A stretch of 18,040 nt of DNA. It comes from an uncultured Bacillus sp. Lineage in GTDB: Bacteria > Bacillota > Bacilli > Bacillales > DSM-1321. The notes under the pieces were generated by a model, which saw only the letters and a program-made list of their open reading frames with translations, ran no database searches and was not told the DNA's origin. The stretch is taken from the NCBI GenBank assembly GCA_934215995.1, contig CAKQBC010000012.1:1-18040 (forward strand), written 5' to 3'. Every line of letters starts with the position of its first letter. Positions within the stretch are counted from its first letter, which is position 1. This document shows, piece by piece, positions 7,802 through 15,509 of the stretch. A program made the position numbers and the translations under genes.

Positions 7802-9302
7802 TGCCCTCTTCAGCTGAATCAGGAATGTCGAACGCTCCGGCGGAAGATTGTTCCGGATGTTCTGAAGGCGCTCTGTCAGCCTGCCCATAGCCATCCTGCA
7901 ACGGTGCGGATGACCTCATGTCGGCATTCGAATATGACTGTTGTCCGGACGTTCCTTGGGAAGATTGGGGCATTTGCTGGTATTGGCCGTACATGTGCTG
8001 GTAGGCTGTCCCCTGGTCCATAGACTGCTGTCCGGCCATCGGCTGCTGCATCATCATCTGCTGCCCGTCAGCCATCGATGGCTGCATCATCATTTGCTGA
8101 CCTCCCGACATTGCCTGCTGCCCCATCGGCTGATATGGATAATAAGCCATCGGCTGCTGGACATACTGCTGCCCATAAGGGGAGGCATATGCCTGCGGAA
8201 CCTGCTGCATGGCCTGCGATTGCGAATGCATCATATATCCCTGCTGGTTCATCGTATAAGAAGGCATTTGGCCATATTGCTCCTGCATCGCCGGGGTTTC
8301 ATCATCGCAGCCGCAATCATCCTGATCATTCATCGTTTGCTGCATTTGCTGCATCTGCCCATATCCGTACTGGCTCTTTTGTGTCCCTACAAACATGCTC
8401 GTGCTTGAAGACTCCATCCCCATGTGTGAGGAGGATTCGAAATGGTGGCCCATCCCATGCGGTGAAACGAATTGGCCTCCCTGCACATATCCTGGCATGA
8501 ACGGGGCTCCGTATCCCGGATACATCTGCTGGACAGGCGCTTGCATATAAGGGCTGTGCTGATAGTGTCCTGTATGGTGGTGAGACGATGAATCGGATGA
8601 TTCATGCATATGCATACCGCCTTCATGCATCGGCTGCACCGCCATGTACGGATAGGCGATCGGCGGACAATATGCCTGCACCGGATAGAACGGCGGACAA
8701 AAACCTGCACCCGGCATCATCGGTGTCATCGGCATGCACGGCTCTTCGCAAAATAAATATTGAGGCTGCTCCTGCGTCACCGGTGCAGGCTGGATGTATT
8801 GCGGCTGCTGAACCACCTGGGCAGGCTGAACGGCTTCCGGTACACTTGCCGGGCTTTTTACATTCATGTTCGCCATATTGACCATATAGTAATTATGGAT
8901 ATCAACTTCAGGAATTACTGGCTGTTGGACCGCCGGTGCAGGCTGGATTTGCTGATAAATGGGCATTTCCTTTACAGGCTGGATTTTCGGCTGTACGGGT
9001 GCCGGCATCTGAATCGGCTTTTCCTTGACGGTTTGGGCTTGAGGCTGTACTTGCGGCTGTGCAATCGGCTTTTCCTTCACCTGCTGCTGCATTCCCTGTA
9101 TAGGCATCTCTTTTTTACTTCCGATCTGTATATTCCCCTGCTTTCCGCTCCCTGTTCCGGGAATTTTTATCTTCATTCCCGGCATAATCATATCCGGATT
9201 GCTTAATTGCGAATTCATTTTTTTTAACTCATCAAAAGAGACACCATACTTCTTCGCAAGATTCCAAAGTGTGTCTCCTTTTTGGACAATGTGTATTTTC
9301 AC
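7794..9302 (-). CDS. safA: Spore coat morphogenetic protein SafA (LysM)
   Basis: SafA is recruited to the cortex-coat boundary and organises assembly of the inner coat. The 502-residue product begins with one LysM peptidoglycan-binding domain (about 2-48), HIVQKGDTLWNLAKKYGVSF followed by SNPDMIMPGMKIKIP, very close to B. subtilis SafA. The rest is low-complexity, rich in Q, M, P, Y and H. It contains four KE(K/M)PI repeats (65-115), paired cysteines (185/189, 202, 212), a His/Ser cluster (about 226-250), a DDCGCD motif (328-333), also present in B. subtilis SafA as I recall it, and Q/M runs near 400-430. The GTG start at 9302 has AGGAGG eight bases upstream. It is longer than the roughly 387-residue B. 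subtilis protein, mainly in the Q-rich part. Confidence 0.95.
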   Translation of the reverse strand: MKIHIVQKGDTLWNLAKKYGVSFDELKKMNSQLSNPDMIMPGMKIKIPGTGSGKQGNIQIGSKKEMPIQGMQQQVKEKPIAQPQVQPQAQTVKEKPIQMPAPVQPKIQPVKEMPIYQQIQPAPAVQQPVIPEVDIHNYYMVNMANMNVKSPASVPEAVQPAQVVQQPQYIQPAPVTQEQPQYLFCEEPCMPMTPMMPGAGFCPPFYPVQAYCPPIAYPYMAVQPMHEGGMHMHESSDSSSHHHTGHYQHSPYMQAPVQQMYPGYGAPFMPGYVQGGQFVSPHGMGHHFESSSHMGMESSSTSMFVGTQKSQYGYGQMQQMQQTMNDQDDCGCDDETPAMQEQYGQMPSYTMNQQGYMMHSQSQAMQQVPQAYASPYGQQYVQQPMAYYPYQPMGQQAMSGGQQMMMQPSMADGQQMMMQQPMAGQQSMDQGTAYQHMYGQYQQMPQSSQGTSGQQSYSNADMRSSAPLQDGYGQADRAPSEHPEQSSAGAFDIPDSAEEGNE

Positions 9303-9332
9303 GCTGCTTCCCTCCTATGCAAATGTCCATAT

Positions 9333-9340
9333 ATACTATG
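9333..9340 (-). promoter_or_regulatory. Candidate sigma-E -10 of safA
   Basis: Read leftward, CATAGTAT lies about 31 bases before the safA GTG and matches the sigma-E -10 pattern CATA-x-x-x-T. The -35 region (AATTTGCC or similar) is AT-rich but not a convincing sigma-E hexamer. safA is transcribed by sigma-E in B. subtilis, which supports the reading. Confidence 0.5.
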
Positions 9341-9377
9341 AAAAATTAGGCAAATTGCTAATCATTTTCATGAGAAG

Positions 9378-9406
9378 TTATGCTTGCGCCATTCAAATTA
9401 TGCTTG
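9378..9406. repeat. Tandem TTATGCTTG direct repeat upstream of safA
   Basis: TTATGCTTG occurs at 9378-9386 and 9398-9406, exactly 20 bases apart (about two helical turns), and the core ATGCTTG recurs at 9474-9480. All lie in the roughly 200-base gap between safA and the SRPBCC gene, which holds no credible gene. Significance is unknown. Confidence 0.45.
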
Positions 9407-9493
9407 GATGCCGCAACTTTGCATAGGATTGATTGATATTCAATTTTTCGTGGAATTCATTTTTAGCAAGAAGATGCTTGCCGGGCAGTTCAT

Positions 9494-9526
9494 AAAAAAG
9501 AATGGTCACCTCGTATGGGACCATTC
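9494..9526 (-). terminator. Terminator overlapping the 3' end of the SRPBCC gene
   Basis: GAATGGTC (9500-9507) pairs with GACCATTC (9519-9526) around an 11-base loop. Read leftward it is followed by six T residues. The stop codon of the SRPBCC gene (9506-9508) lies at the base of the loop, so the last codons form half of the hairpin. Confidence 0.85.
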
Positions 9527-9985
9527 CTCCGCTTCTTCTTCTATATACCGTTTCAGATTTTCAAACTGCTCTTCGTACATATATTTCAAAGTCCAGCCGA
9601 ACAATTTAGTGGATGCCTTATATAAGATATTGCTTGGGACTAAGCTTGCCTCCATAACAAGCCGCGTCCCGTCAGCTTCCCTGGATAAAAAATACTTGGT
9701 TATGCTTGTTCCTTCTTTTGTGTTTGACTCCACGACCACCTTGTACGGCGCATCATGCTCCACCAGAACCGCATCGACTGTATACATTTTTTTATCTATG
9801 ATCTGCACAGACTTAAATGCCGTTCCTGGTACATTGGACTTCCTGTCGCTTTCTTTCTCATAAAGATTATCTATGAACAAAGTGTTCCATAATTTGATTT
9901 TCTCATCATTATCAACATACTCAAACACAAGATCGATCGGAGCGTAAATTACATCCTCATACCGATACACAAGCATCTCTTTCAT
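9506..9985 (-). CDS. SRPBCC (START-like) family protein
   Basis: This encodes a 159-residue soluble protein with the order of the SRPBCC/polyketide-cyclase fold. An N-terminal strand and helix (YEDVIYAPIDLVFEYVDNDEKIKLWN) match the usual start in which a 'W' closes the first helix. A run of strands follows (FKSVQIIDKKMYTVDAVLVE, YKVVVESNTKEGTSITKYFL, GTRLVMEASLV), then a long amphipathic C-terminal helix (EEQFENLKRYIEEEAEEW). Such folds bind hydrophobic ligands in a central cavity; the ligand cannot be predicted. The ATG at 9985 has AGGG upstream with a second GGGG; M4 is a possible alternative. It is a monocistronic unit with its own promoter and terminator, between safA and nadA, where I recall no gene in B. 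subtilis, so it looks like an insertion. Confidence 0.72.
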   Translation of the reverse strand: MKEMLVYRYEDVIYAPIDLVFEYVDNDEKIKLWNTLFIDNLYEKESDRKSNVPGTAFKSVQIIDKKMYTVDAVLVEHDAPYKVVVESNTKEGTSITKYFLSREADGTRLVMEASLVPSNILYKASTKLFGWTLKYMYEEQFENLKRYIEEEAEEWSHTR

Positions 9986-10021
9986 ATCCGTTCCCTACCC
10001 CTTCAAAAATCAATTATTTCA

Positions 10022-10050
10022 ATCATAAAGGACAGGGATTGTTTTGACAA
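10022..10050 (-). promoter_or_regulatory. Sigma-A promoter of the SRPBCC gene
   Basis: Read leftward, TTGTCA (10045-10050) and TATGAT (10022-10027) are separated by 17 bases, each matching five of six consensus positions. The predicted start point near 10014 gives a leader of about 30 bases to the ATG at 9985. Confidence 0.75.
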
Positions 10051-10077
10051 TTTAAAAAACTGAAAAATGGATAAATA

Positions 10078-10089
10078 CCTTAAGCAAGG
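10078..10089 (-). terminator. Weak hairpin after nadA
   Basis: CCTT-GCTT-AAGG lies five bases beyond nadA's tandem TGATGA stop codons. It is followed at a distance by T-rich sequence (ATTTTTCAGTTTTTT read leftward). The stem is short, so it is only a possible terminator of nadBCA. Confidence 0.3.
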
Positions 10090-10094
10090 CCTCA

Positions 10095-11198
10095 TCAGGG
10101 AAGCTCGAGCATCCGGTTGATCGCTTTCACCGCCTGCTCCGAAATCGCTTCATCAACTTCCACCACATTGACCGGCTGCCCATCCAATATACTCTCCAGG
10201 CTCCAGAGCAAATGCCTGGCATCAATCCTGTTCATCGTCAGGCACGGGCACATATATGGATTTAGTGATATGATTTTCTTGTCCGGGTGGCGGGAAATCA
10301 AACGGTTGACCAGATTCATCTCTGTACCGACCGCCCACTCGCTTCCCGGCTCCGCCGCTTCGATCGTATCAATGATATACTTTGTGCTTCCATTGTAATC
10401 AGACAGCTGAACCACTTCATGGGTACACTCCGGATGGACAAGCACATTCATATTCGGATGGTTTTTCCTGACCTGTTCAATGTTCTTGACAGTGAAATTT
10501 TCATGTACGGAACAATGGCCCTTCCATAAAATCATTTTGCACTCATCCAAGTTCCCCTCGTACACAAGTTTGGCGGCGATCGGATCCCAAACAGCCATCT
10601 GCTCAAGCCCAATGCCAAGATCGGAACCTGTATTCCTTCCCAGATGCTGATCAGGCAAAAACAGGATCCTTTCTTTTTGCCCAAATGCCCATTTAAGCAT
10701 CGTATGGGCATTCGAAGACGTCACAGTCGCTCCGTTGTTGCGCCCGACAAAAGCCTTAATGTCGGCTGTCGAATTTACGTATGTCAATGGGATAATGGTG
10801 TCCCCGAACAACTCCTGCAGCCTTTCCCAGGCCGTTTCCGTTTGGTTGATGTCTGCCATGTCAGCCATTGAACAGCCGGCACGCATATCCGGCAAAAGGA
10901 CTTTCTGCCGGCGGGCTGTCAGAATGTCTGCTGTTTCAGCCATAAAATGAACGCCGCAAAACACCAAATAGGATGCCTGGCTCTGCCTGGCGGACACTTG
11001 GGCGAGCTGCAGGGAGTCGCCGGTGCTGTCACAATGCTGTATGACTTCTTCCCTTTGGTAGTGATGCCCCGGCATAAAAAGATTTTCCCCGAGTGCTTCT
11101 TTCGCTTTGCGGATTCTATCATGGACATCCTGTTCTTCCATCAGGCTATATTTATCCGGCAGCAGAGCCTTTTGTAAAATGCTTTCAACCGTACTCAT
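10095..11198 (-). CDS. nadA: Quinolinate synthase NadA
   Basis: NadA condenses iminoaspartate (from NadB) with dihydroxyacetone phosphate to quinolinate using an oxygen-sensitive 4Fe-4S cluster. The 367-residue product contains FMPGHHYQ (41-48), a substrate-binding [12 protein letters not shown] (80-91), [13 protein letters not shown] with C109, [10 protein letters not shown] with C229, VHPECTHEV (254-262) and [10 protein letters not shown] with C319. C109, C229 and C319 align with the three cluster cysteines I recall for B. subtilis (110, 230, 320). The start is the ATG at 11198, seven bases after AAAGGGGA; the ATG at 11216, which overlaps the nadC stop as TAATG, precedes that site and is less likely. 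It is the third gene of nadB-nadC-nadA. Confidence 0.97.
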   Translation of the reverse strand: MSTVESILQKALLPDKYSLMEEQDVHDRIRKAKEALGENLFMPGHHYQREEVIQHCDSTGDSLQLAQVSARQSQASYLVFCGVHFMAETADILTARRQKVLLPDMRAGCSMADMADINQTETAWERLQELFGDTIIPLTYVNSTADIKAFVGRNNGATVTSSNAHTMLKWAFGQKERILFLPDQHLGRNTGSDLGIGLEQMAVWDPIAAKLVYEGNLDECKMILWKGHCSVHENFTVKNIEQVRKNHPNMNVLVHPECTHEVVQLSDYNGSTKYIIDTIEAAEPGSEWAVGTEMNLVNRLISRHPDKKIISLNPYMCPCLTMNRIDARHLLWSLESILDGQPVNVVEVDEAISEQAVKAINRMLELP

Positions 11199-11215
11199 TC
11201 CCTGGTCCCCTTTCA

Positions 11216-12055
11216 TTATTTCAGAATCAGAACTTTCGCGCTTATATCAAGAGCCTTTGCCGAATGCGTCATGCAGCCGAGCGATATATAATCCACGCCT
11301 GTGTCTCTGTATTCCTCCAGTCTCCCAAGTGTGATTCCCCCTGAAGCTTCCGTTACGATGCCGGGAGGGACCAATTCCACAAGCCGCTTTATTTCTTCAG
11401 GCGTGCAGTTGTCGAACATGATGATGTCCGCCCCGGCATTCACGGCTTCAAGCACTTGTTCCGGCGTTGATGTTTCAACCTCTATTTTGACCATATGGCC
11501 GGACTTGTCTTTGGCAAGCCCGATTGCTTCCGCAATGCTTCCGATGAAGTCTATGTGGTTGTCCTTGATCATGATTCCGTCATACAGTCCGAACCTGTGA
11601 TTGCTTGCCCCGCCGCAAGCGGCAGCATATTTTTCAAGCATTCTAAGGCCCGGTGTCGTCTTCCTTGTATCGCACACTTTCGTCTTCGTGCCAGCGACTA
11701 TTTGTGCCGCCTTATGCGCCTGGGTGGCAATTCCGCTCATGCGCTGCACAAGGTTCAGGATCACCCTCTCCCCCATCAGAAGAGCGGAGATGCATCCCTT
11801 TATCTCAGCGAGGACTGTCCCTTTCGCGAACGCTTCCCCATCCTTTACATACATGGCGATTTCAGCCTTTTCGTCAAGCATCCGAAAGCCGGCCTCAATG
11901 ACAGGCTTCCCTGAAAAAACGCCTTCCTCTTTTGCAATGAACCGGAAGCTCCCCAGTTCTTCGCCGCAAAATAAACTTGCTGTCGTTGCATCCCTTTCCC
12001 CTATATCTTCAATAAAAAATGCCTGCAGCATTTCCTTTAGCTTCAATTTGTTCAT
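11216..12055 (-). CDS. nadC: Nicotinate-nucleotide pyrophosphorylase (carboxylating) NadC
   Basis: NadC converts quinolinate and phosphoribosyl pyrophosphate to nicotinate mononucleotide with loss of CO2, the entry into the common NAD pathway. The 279-residue product has the family blocks [17 protein letters not shown] (95-111), [11 protein letters not shown] (128-138), [16 protein letters not shown] (152-167), KIEVE (190-194), IMFDN (212-216) and EASGGIT (236-242). The chosen ATG at 12055 aligns with the B. subtilis N terminus ([11 protein letters not shown] against MNHLQLKKLLN, recalled). It lies 10 bases after AAGGGA and overlaps the end of nadB by 47 bases. A more upstream ATG at 12088 is in frame but would overlap further and add a non-homologous leader. 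Confidence 0.96.
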   Translation of the reverse strand: MNKLKLKEMLQAFFIEDIGERDATTASLFCGEELGSFRFIAKEEGVFSGKPVIEAGFRMLDEKAEIAMYVKDGEAFAKGTVLAEIKGCISALLMGERVILNLVQRMSGIATQAHKAAQIVAGTKTKVCDTRKTTPGLRMLEKYAAACGGASNHRFGLYDGIMIKDNHIDFIGSIAEAIGLAKDKSGHMVKIEVETSTPEQVLEAVNAGADIIMFDNCTPEEIKRLVELVPPGIVTEASGGITLGRLEEYRDTGVDYISLGCMTHSAKALDISAKVLILK

Positions 12056-13610
12056 ATGCCAAGTATCCCTTCCGATTTTCTTTGTCAATCATGATTGACG
12101 CCCTCTCCCAGCTTTCGGCTTCACAACTGTAATCGCTCCGGATATGCCCGCCCCTGCTTTCTTTTCTCCATAAAGCCGAGTGGGCAATGCTTCCGGCAAC
12201 GAGCAGCATGAACACTGTTTGCGTTTCTGATACGGACAAATCTTTGAAGGACATTGTCAACAGATCGGCCGGATTCCATTGCTCAAGCCAATCCGCCAAG
12301 CCGGCAAGCCCACCTTCTTCCCTGACAATGCCTGCTGCCTTCCAGAGCCGTGCCCTCAGTTCATCCTGGCCTGGCAACTGTATCGCCTTCAGGCTGTTCA
12401 GCATGCGGATGTTTTTCGGCCTCCCTTTCGGCAAGGGGAGAACGCCAAGGAAAAGGCCCAGCTCTTTCCCGAAGATGATGCCTTCCAGAAGGGAGTTGCT
12501 TGCCAGCCGATTGGCTCCGTGCACACCTGTACACGCCGCCTCCCCGACAGCGAACAGCCCGGGTACAGATGTCCTGCCCTTTCTGTCCACTTCAATGCCA
12601 CCCATCATAAAATGGCTGGCGGGTGCCACGGGGATCCTTCCGTCAGCCAGTGATATGCCATTTGCTTTGCATAGCGTACTGATTGTCGGAAATCGGGATT
12701 CGAAATCTTTAATAAGCTTTATATCAAGATAAATTGTGGAGCCTACAGATAGATGGCGGTCTACCTCCGCAGCCACAACATGGCGCGGCGCCAGGTCACG
12801 CAGCGGATGGACACCTTCCATGACCGGTGTGCCCCGCTCATCAACCAGCCTCCCTCCTTCTCCCCTGGTCGCTTCGGAGATCAGGCCCTTAATAACACCG
12901 TTCACATAGAGGCCCGTCGGATGAAATTGGATGAACTCCATATCCCGAAGCTTTGCCCCTGCTTTCAGCGCAAGCGCATATCCGTCTCCGGTCGCATTCT
13001 TTCCGTTTGTGCTGTATGGATACAGCTGCCCGCAGCCTCCTGTCGCTATAACTGTGAATGGGGAGAAGTATGCCCGCAGGGAACCTTCTCCATTTTTGGC
13101 AAGCACCCCGATGCACTCCCCCGTAACCGATAAGAGAAGCTCAATAGCAGTCTCATTCTCTCTTATTTCAATATCGGCTTCCCTTATTCTTTCCAGGAGA
13201 TGCTCGACCAGCTGCCTTCCGGTCGCATCTCCTCCGCTATGCAGGATTCTCCTTTCACTGTGGGCTCCTTCGAGTCCGTATAATAGCCGCCCGTGTCCGT
13301 CCCGGTCGAAAAACATTCCTTTCCCTATTAATTCATCAATTGCGGCCGCTCCGTTTTCCGCCAGAAACTGGACCATATCCCGTTCATTATGACGGCTCCC
13401 AGCTTCCATCGTATCCTTTACATGGCCTGCTGCAGAATCGTAAGGGGCATGGGCCGCAGCGATTCCCCCTTGCGCCAGATATGTATTGCTGCTTCTAGCA
13501 GCTGTTTTTGTAAGTATGGTGACCTTCCTTGTTTTACTCGCATACAGCGCCGTTTGCAGGGCCGCCACACCGCTTCCGATAATCAGAACATCGCTTGTGA
13601 AAGTTTTCAT
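12009..13610 (-). CDS. nadB: L-aspartate oxidase NadB
   Basis: NadB is the FAD enzyme that oxidises L-aspartate to iminoaspartate, the substrate of NadA. The 533-residue product has the FAD-binding SDVLIIGSGVAAL (6-18), NTYLAQGGIAA (42-52), YGLEGAHSERRILHSGGDATG (111-131), the substrate region HPTGLY and TRGEGGRLVDERG, and a C-terminal flavoprotein signature HGANRLASNSLLEG. It resembles the succinate dehydrogenase/fumarate reductase flavoprotein family; the EGAHSERR loop and the nad neighbours favour NadB. The start is the ATG at 13610, preceded by AGGAGGA five bases upstream. An in-frame ATG at 13658 would add 16 unconserved residues across the operator region and is rejected. It heads the nadBCA operon and is divergent from nifS. 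Confidence 0.97.
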   Translation of the reverse strand: MKTFTSDVLIIGSGVAALQTALYASKTRKVTILTKTAARSSNTYLAQGGIAAAHAPYDSAAGHVKDTMEAGSRHNERDMVQFLAENGAAAIDELIGKGMFFDRDGHGRLLYGLEGAHSERRILHSGGDATGRQLVEHLLERIREADIEIRENETAIELLLSVTGECIGVLAKNGEGSLRAYFSPFTVIATGGCGQLYPYSTNGKNATGDGYALALKAGAKLRDMEFIQFHPTGLYVNGVIKGLISEATRGEGGRLVDERGTPVMEGVHPLRDLAPRHVVAAEVDRHLSVGSTIYLDIKLIKDFESRFPTISTLCKANGISLADGRIPVAPASHFMMGGIEVDRKGRTSVPGLFAVGEAACTGVHGANRLASNSLLEGIIFGKELGLFLGVLPLPKGRPKNIRMLNSLKAIQLPGQDELRARLWKAAGIVREEGGLAGLADWLEQWNPADLLTMSFKDLSVSETQTVFMLLVAGSIAHSALWRKESRGGHIRSDYSCEAESWERASIMIDKENRKGYLAYEQIEAKGNAAGIFY

Positions 13611-13628
13611 TTTTATCCTCCTGTTTTT

Positions 13629-13650
13629 ACAGGTGTCTTGACACATATGT
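13629..13650. promoter_or_regulatory. Probable NiaR operator between nadB and nifS
   Basis: The 22-base segment is centred on GTGTC-TT-GACAC with an outer A-T pair beyond one mismatch on each side. This is the core I recall for YrxA/NiaR sites in Bacillales. It overlaps the -35 of nifS and lies 19-40 bases before the nadB start, so one bound repressor could shut both directions. The niaR gene is the second gene of the nifS unit, implying autoregulation. Confidence 0.75.
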
Positions 13651-13667
13651 TTACACAAACTTACACT
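13638..13667 (+). promoter_or_regulatory. Promoter of nifS-niaR
   Basis: A perfect TTGACA (13638-13643) is followed by 18 bases and TACACT (13662-13667), four of six matches to the -10 consensus. The TTGACA is embedded in the NiaR operator. The predicted start point near 13674 leaves a leader of about 75 bases. No equally clear promoter is seen for nadB in the other direction. Confidence 0.6.
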
Positions 13668-13750
13668 AGAAGCAAGAGATTTTTCCTAAGATTCGGAATC
13701 ACCCCTCACAATCCATCCCGATAAAAATTGAAAACAAGGAGACCATCCAT

Positions 13751-14905
13751 ATGAAGTATTTTGATTTTGCAGCCACATCCCCAATCAGCAAAACTGTTGC
13801 CGATGCATTTATCGATGCCTCCATTTCATGCTACGGCAACGCCGAAAGCCTGCATGATGAAGGTTCAAAAGCGAAGAAAATCCTTGAGTATTCCCGTTCC
13901 GCCATCGCAGACCTGCTTTCTGTCGACAGCCGCTCGGTCATTTTTACAAGCGGCGGGACCGAAAGCAACATGCTCGCCATCTCAACCTTGCTGCATAATG
14001 CAGGGAAACGGAAAAAGCATGTGATTGTCTCGGGGATTGAGCATCCTTCTGTTGACTACCTGCTCCATAAGCTGCATGATGAACACGAAATTGAACTTGA
14101 GTATCTTCCCCACCGGGCAGATGCAGGCTTTTGTGAAGAAGCCCTTGCCGGCATGATCAGGCCTGACACTGCCCTTGTCGTCCTTCAGCACGCCAACTCG
14201 GAGACAGGAGCCTTGCAGAACATCGGAAAGGCAGCAGAAATCATTAAACATACCACCGCCTGCCTGCATGTGGATTGCGTGCAATCTTTCGGTAAGATGG
14301 ATATATCCCCGATCGCGGCTGTTGCCGACAGCTTAGCCATATCAAGCCATAAGATCAGGGGCCCGAAAGGCATAGGGGCATGCATCTTCCCAAATATCCG
14401 GTACCTCGCCCCCCTGTTTCATTCTGTCACGCATGAATTTGGTTTCCGCAGCGGCACTGCCAATGTTCCTGGCGTTTATGCATTTGCCGTCGCCGCAAAG
14501 GAAATGATGAAAGAATGGAAAGCAGAATGGGAGAGGATCAGCAGCTTGCGCCGCGATATCATCCTGTCACTGGAACGGAACGGCATTCAATTTGAAACGG
14601 CAGCCGGAAAGGAAGGAATGCAGCTTCCGCATATCATGGCTTTGCTGTTAAGTAACATCCAGGGCCAATATGTTATGATGGAATTGAACAGGAGAGGCTA
14701 TTCCATTTCAACAGGAAGTGCCTGCCAAGCAGGGATGCAGGCACCTTCCCGGACAATGATCGCCATCGGGAAAACGCCTGACGAGGCGAAGAGCTACATA
14801 CGGATTTCATTAGGGAATGAACATAGCTCCGCTGATTGTGAAAATTTGGTCCAGGTTTTATCTGAAATCATAAAGCCTGTCCAGGATAAAGGAGTTGCAA
14901 TTTAA
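13751..14905 (+). CDS. nifS: NifS-type cysteine desulfurase linked to NAD synthesis
   Basis: This PLP enzyme takes sulfur from cysteine as an enzyme-bound persulfide; in Bacillus the homologue beside nad genes matures the NadA cluster. The 384-residue product has TSGGTESNM (66-74), IEHPS with the cofactor-stacking H98, HVDCVQSFGK with D175, SSHKIRGPKGIG with the PLP lysine K201, RSGTANVPG (233-241), and ISTGSACQAGMQ with the active-site cysteine C325. All key residues are present. The ATG at 13751 has AAGGAG nine bases upstream. It is divergent from nadB under the shared operator and followed by niaR after four bases. Other desulfurases (IscS, SufS) are possible by family, but the context points to the NadA-specific one. 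Confidence 0.95.
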   Translation: MKYFDFAATSPISKTVADAFIDASISCYGNAESLHDEGSKAKKILEYSRSAIADLLSVDSRSVIFTSGGTESNMLAISTLLHNAGKRKKHVIVSGIEHPSVDYLLHKLHDEHEIELEYLPHRADAGFCEEALAGMIRPDTALVVLQHANSETGALQNIGKAAEIIKHTTACLHVDCVQSFGKMDISPIAAVADSLAISSHKIRGPKGIGACIFPNIRYLAPLFHSVTHEFGFRSGTANVPGVYAFAVAAKEMMKEWKAEWERISSLRRDIILSLERNGIQFETAAGKEGMQLPHIMALLLSNIQGQYVMMELNRRGYSISTGSACQAGMQAPSRTMIAIGKTPDEAKSYIRISLGNEHSSADCENLVQVLSEIIKPVQDKGVAI

Positions 14906-14909
14906 TCTT

Positions 14910-15455
14910 ATGAACAGAACAGAAAAATTATATGGAGAGGAACGCAGGATGAAAATCCTTGAACTCCTGCAGAACAGCCAGGCGCCCATAACAGGCTCGG
15001 AGCTGTCGCGCCTGACGAATGTAAGCAGGCAGGTCATCGTCGGGGATATTACGCTTTTAAAAGCAATGAACGAACCGATCATCGCAACAAGCCAGGGCTA
15101 TTTATATATGAATACAGGTGAAAACAAACATACTTGCGAGCGAATCATCGCCTGCCGCCACACCCCTGAAATGACAGAGGCGGAACTGAACCTGATTGTC
15201 GACAGCGGCGTCACCGTGAAGGATGTGAAAGTGGAACATCCTGTATATGGGGATTTGACAGCCTCCATTATGGTCAGCAACCGCAGGCAGGTCAAACAGT
15301 TCCTTGACAGAATCGAGGCGACCGGCGCTTCCCTTTTATCAGAGCTTACAGGCGGCATGCATCTCCATACCATATCTGCTGCGACTGAGGCCCAGCTGGA
15401 TGAGGCCGTTGAAGCCCTTAAAAATGAGGGATTCCTTGCGATGGAAAATGAATGA
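14910..15455 (+). CDS. niaR: Niacin-responsive transcriptional repressor NiaR (YrxA)
   Basis: NiaR represses NAD biosynthesis and niacin uptake genes when nicotinic acid is available. The 181-residue product has an N-terminal winged helix (about 12-66, with recognition-helix segment TNVSRQVIVGDITLLK and IIATSQGYLY) and a C-terminal 3H domain. Histidines are at CRHTPE (H84), VEHPVYGD (H110) and MHLHTI (H151, H153). H84, E92, H151 and H153 line up with the metal ligands I remember for the Thermotoga maritima homologue. The ATG at 14910 matches the B. subtilis N terminus, although its AAAGGAG is 15 bases upstream, inside the end of nifS; an in-frame TTG at 14895 directly touches that site. It ends at a terminator shared with the converging transporter gene. 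Confidence 0.93.
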   Translation: MNRTEKLYGEERRMKILELLQNSQAPITGSELSRLTNVSRQVIVGDITLLKAMNEPIIATSQGYLYMNTGENKHTCERIIACRHTPEMTEAELNLIVDSGVTVKDVKVEHPVYGDLTASIMVSNRRQVKQFLDRIEATGASLLSELTGGMHLHTISAATEAQLDEAVEALKNEGFLAMENE

Positions 15456-15472
15456 AACATCACCGGGACATA

Positions 15473-15508
15473 GAAAGGCTGCCCCCATTAGATTGGAGGC
15501 AGCCTTTC
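15473..15508. terminator. Terminator between niaR and the converging transporter gene
   Basis: GAAAGGCTGCC (15473-15483) and GGCAGCCTTTC (15498-15508) form a perfect 11-bp stem, with a short inner pairing and a 14-base loop. The T residues are part of the stem, so the tail is weak in both directions. It sits two bases from the transporter stop and 17 bases after the niaR stop, and probably serves both. Confidence 0.8.
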
Positions 15509-15509
15509 C

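Noticed and set aside
7941..8710. Long open frames on the strand opposite safA, rich in His and Leu
   Set aside because: They mirror the biased codon content of the Gln/Met-rich safA region, lack ribosome binding sites, and do not resemble any protein family.
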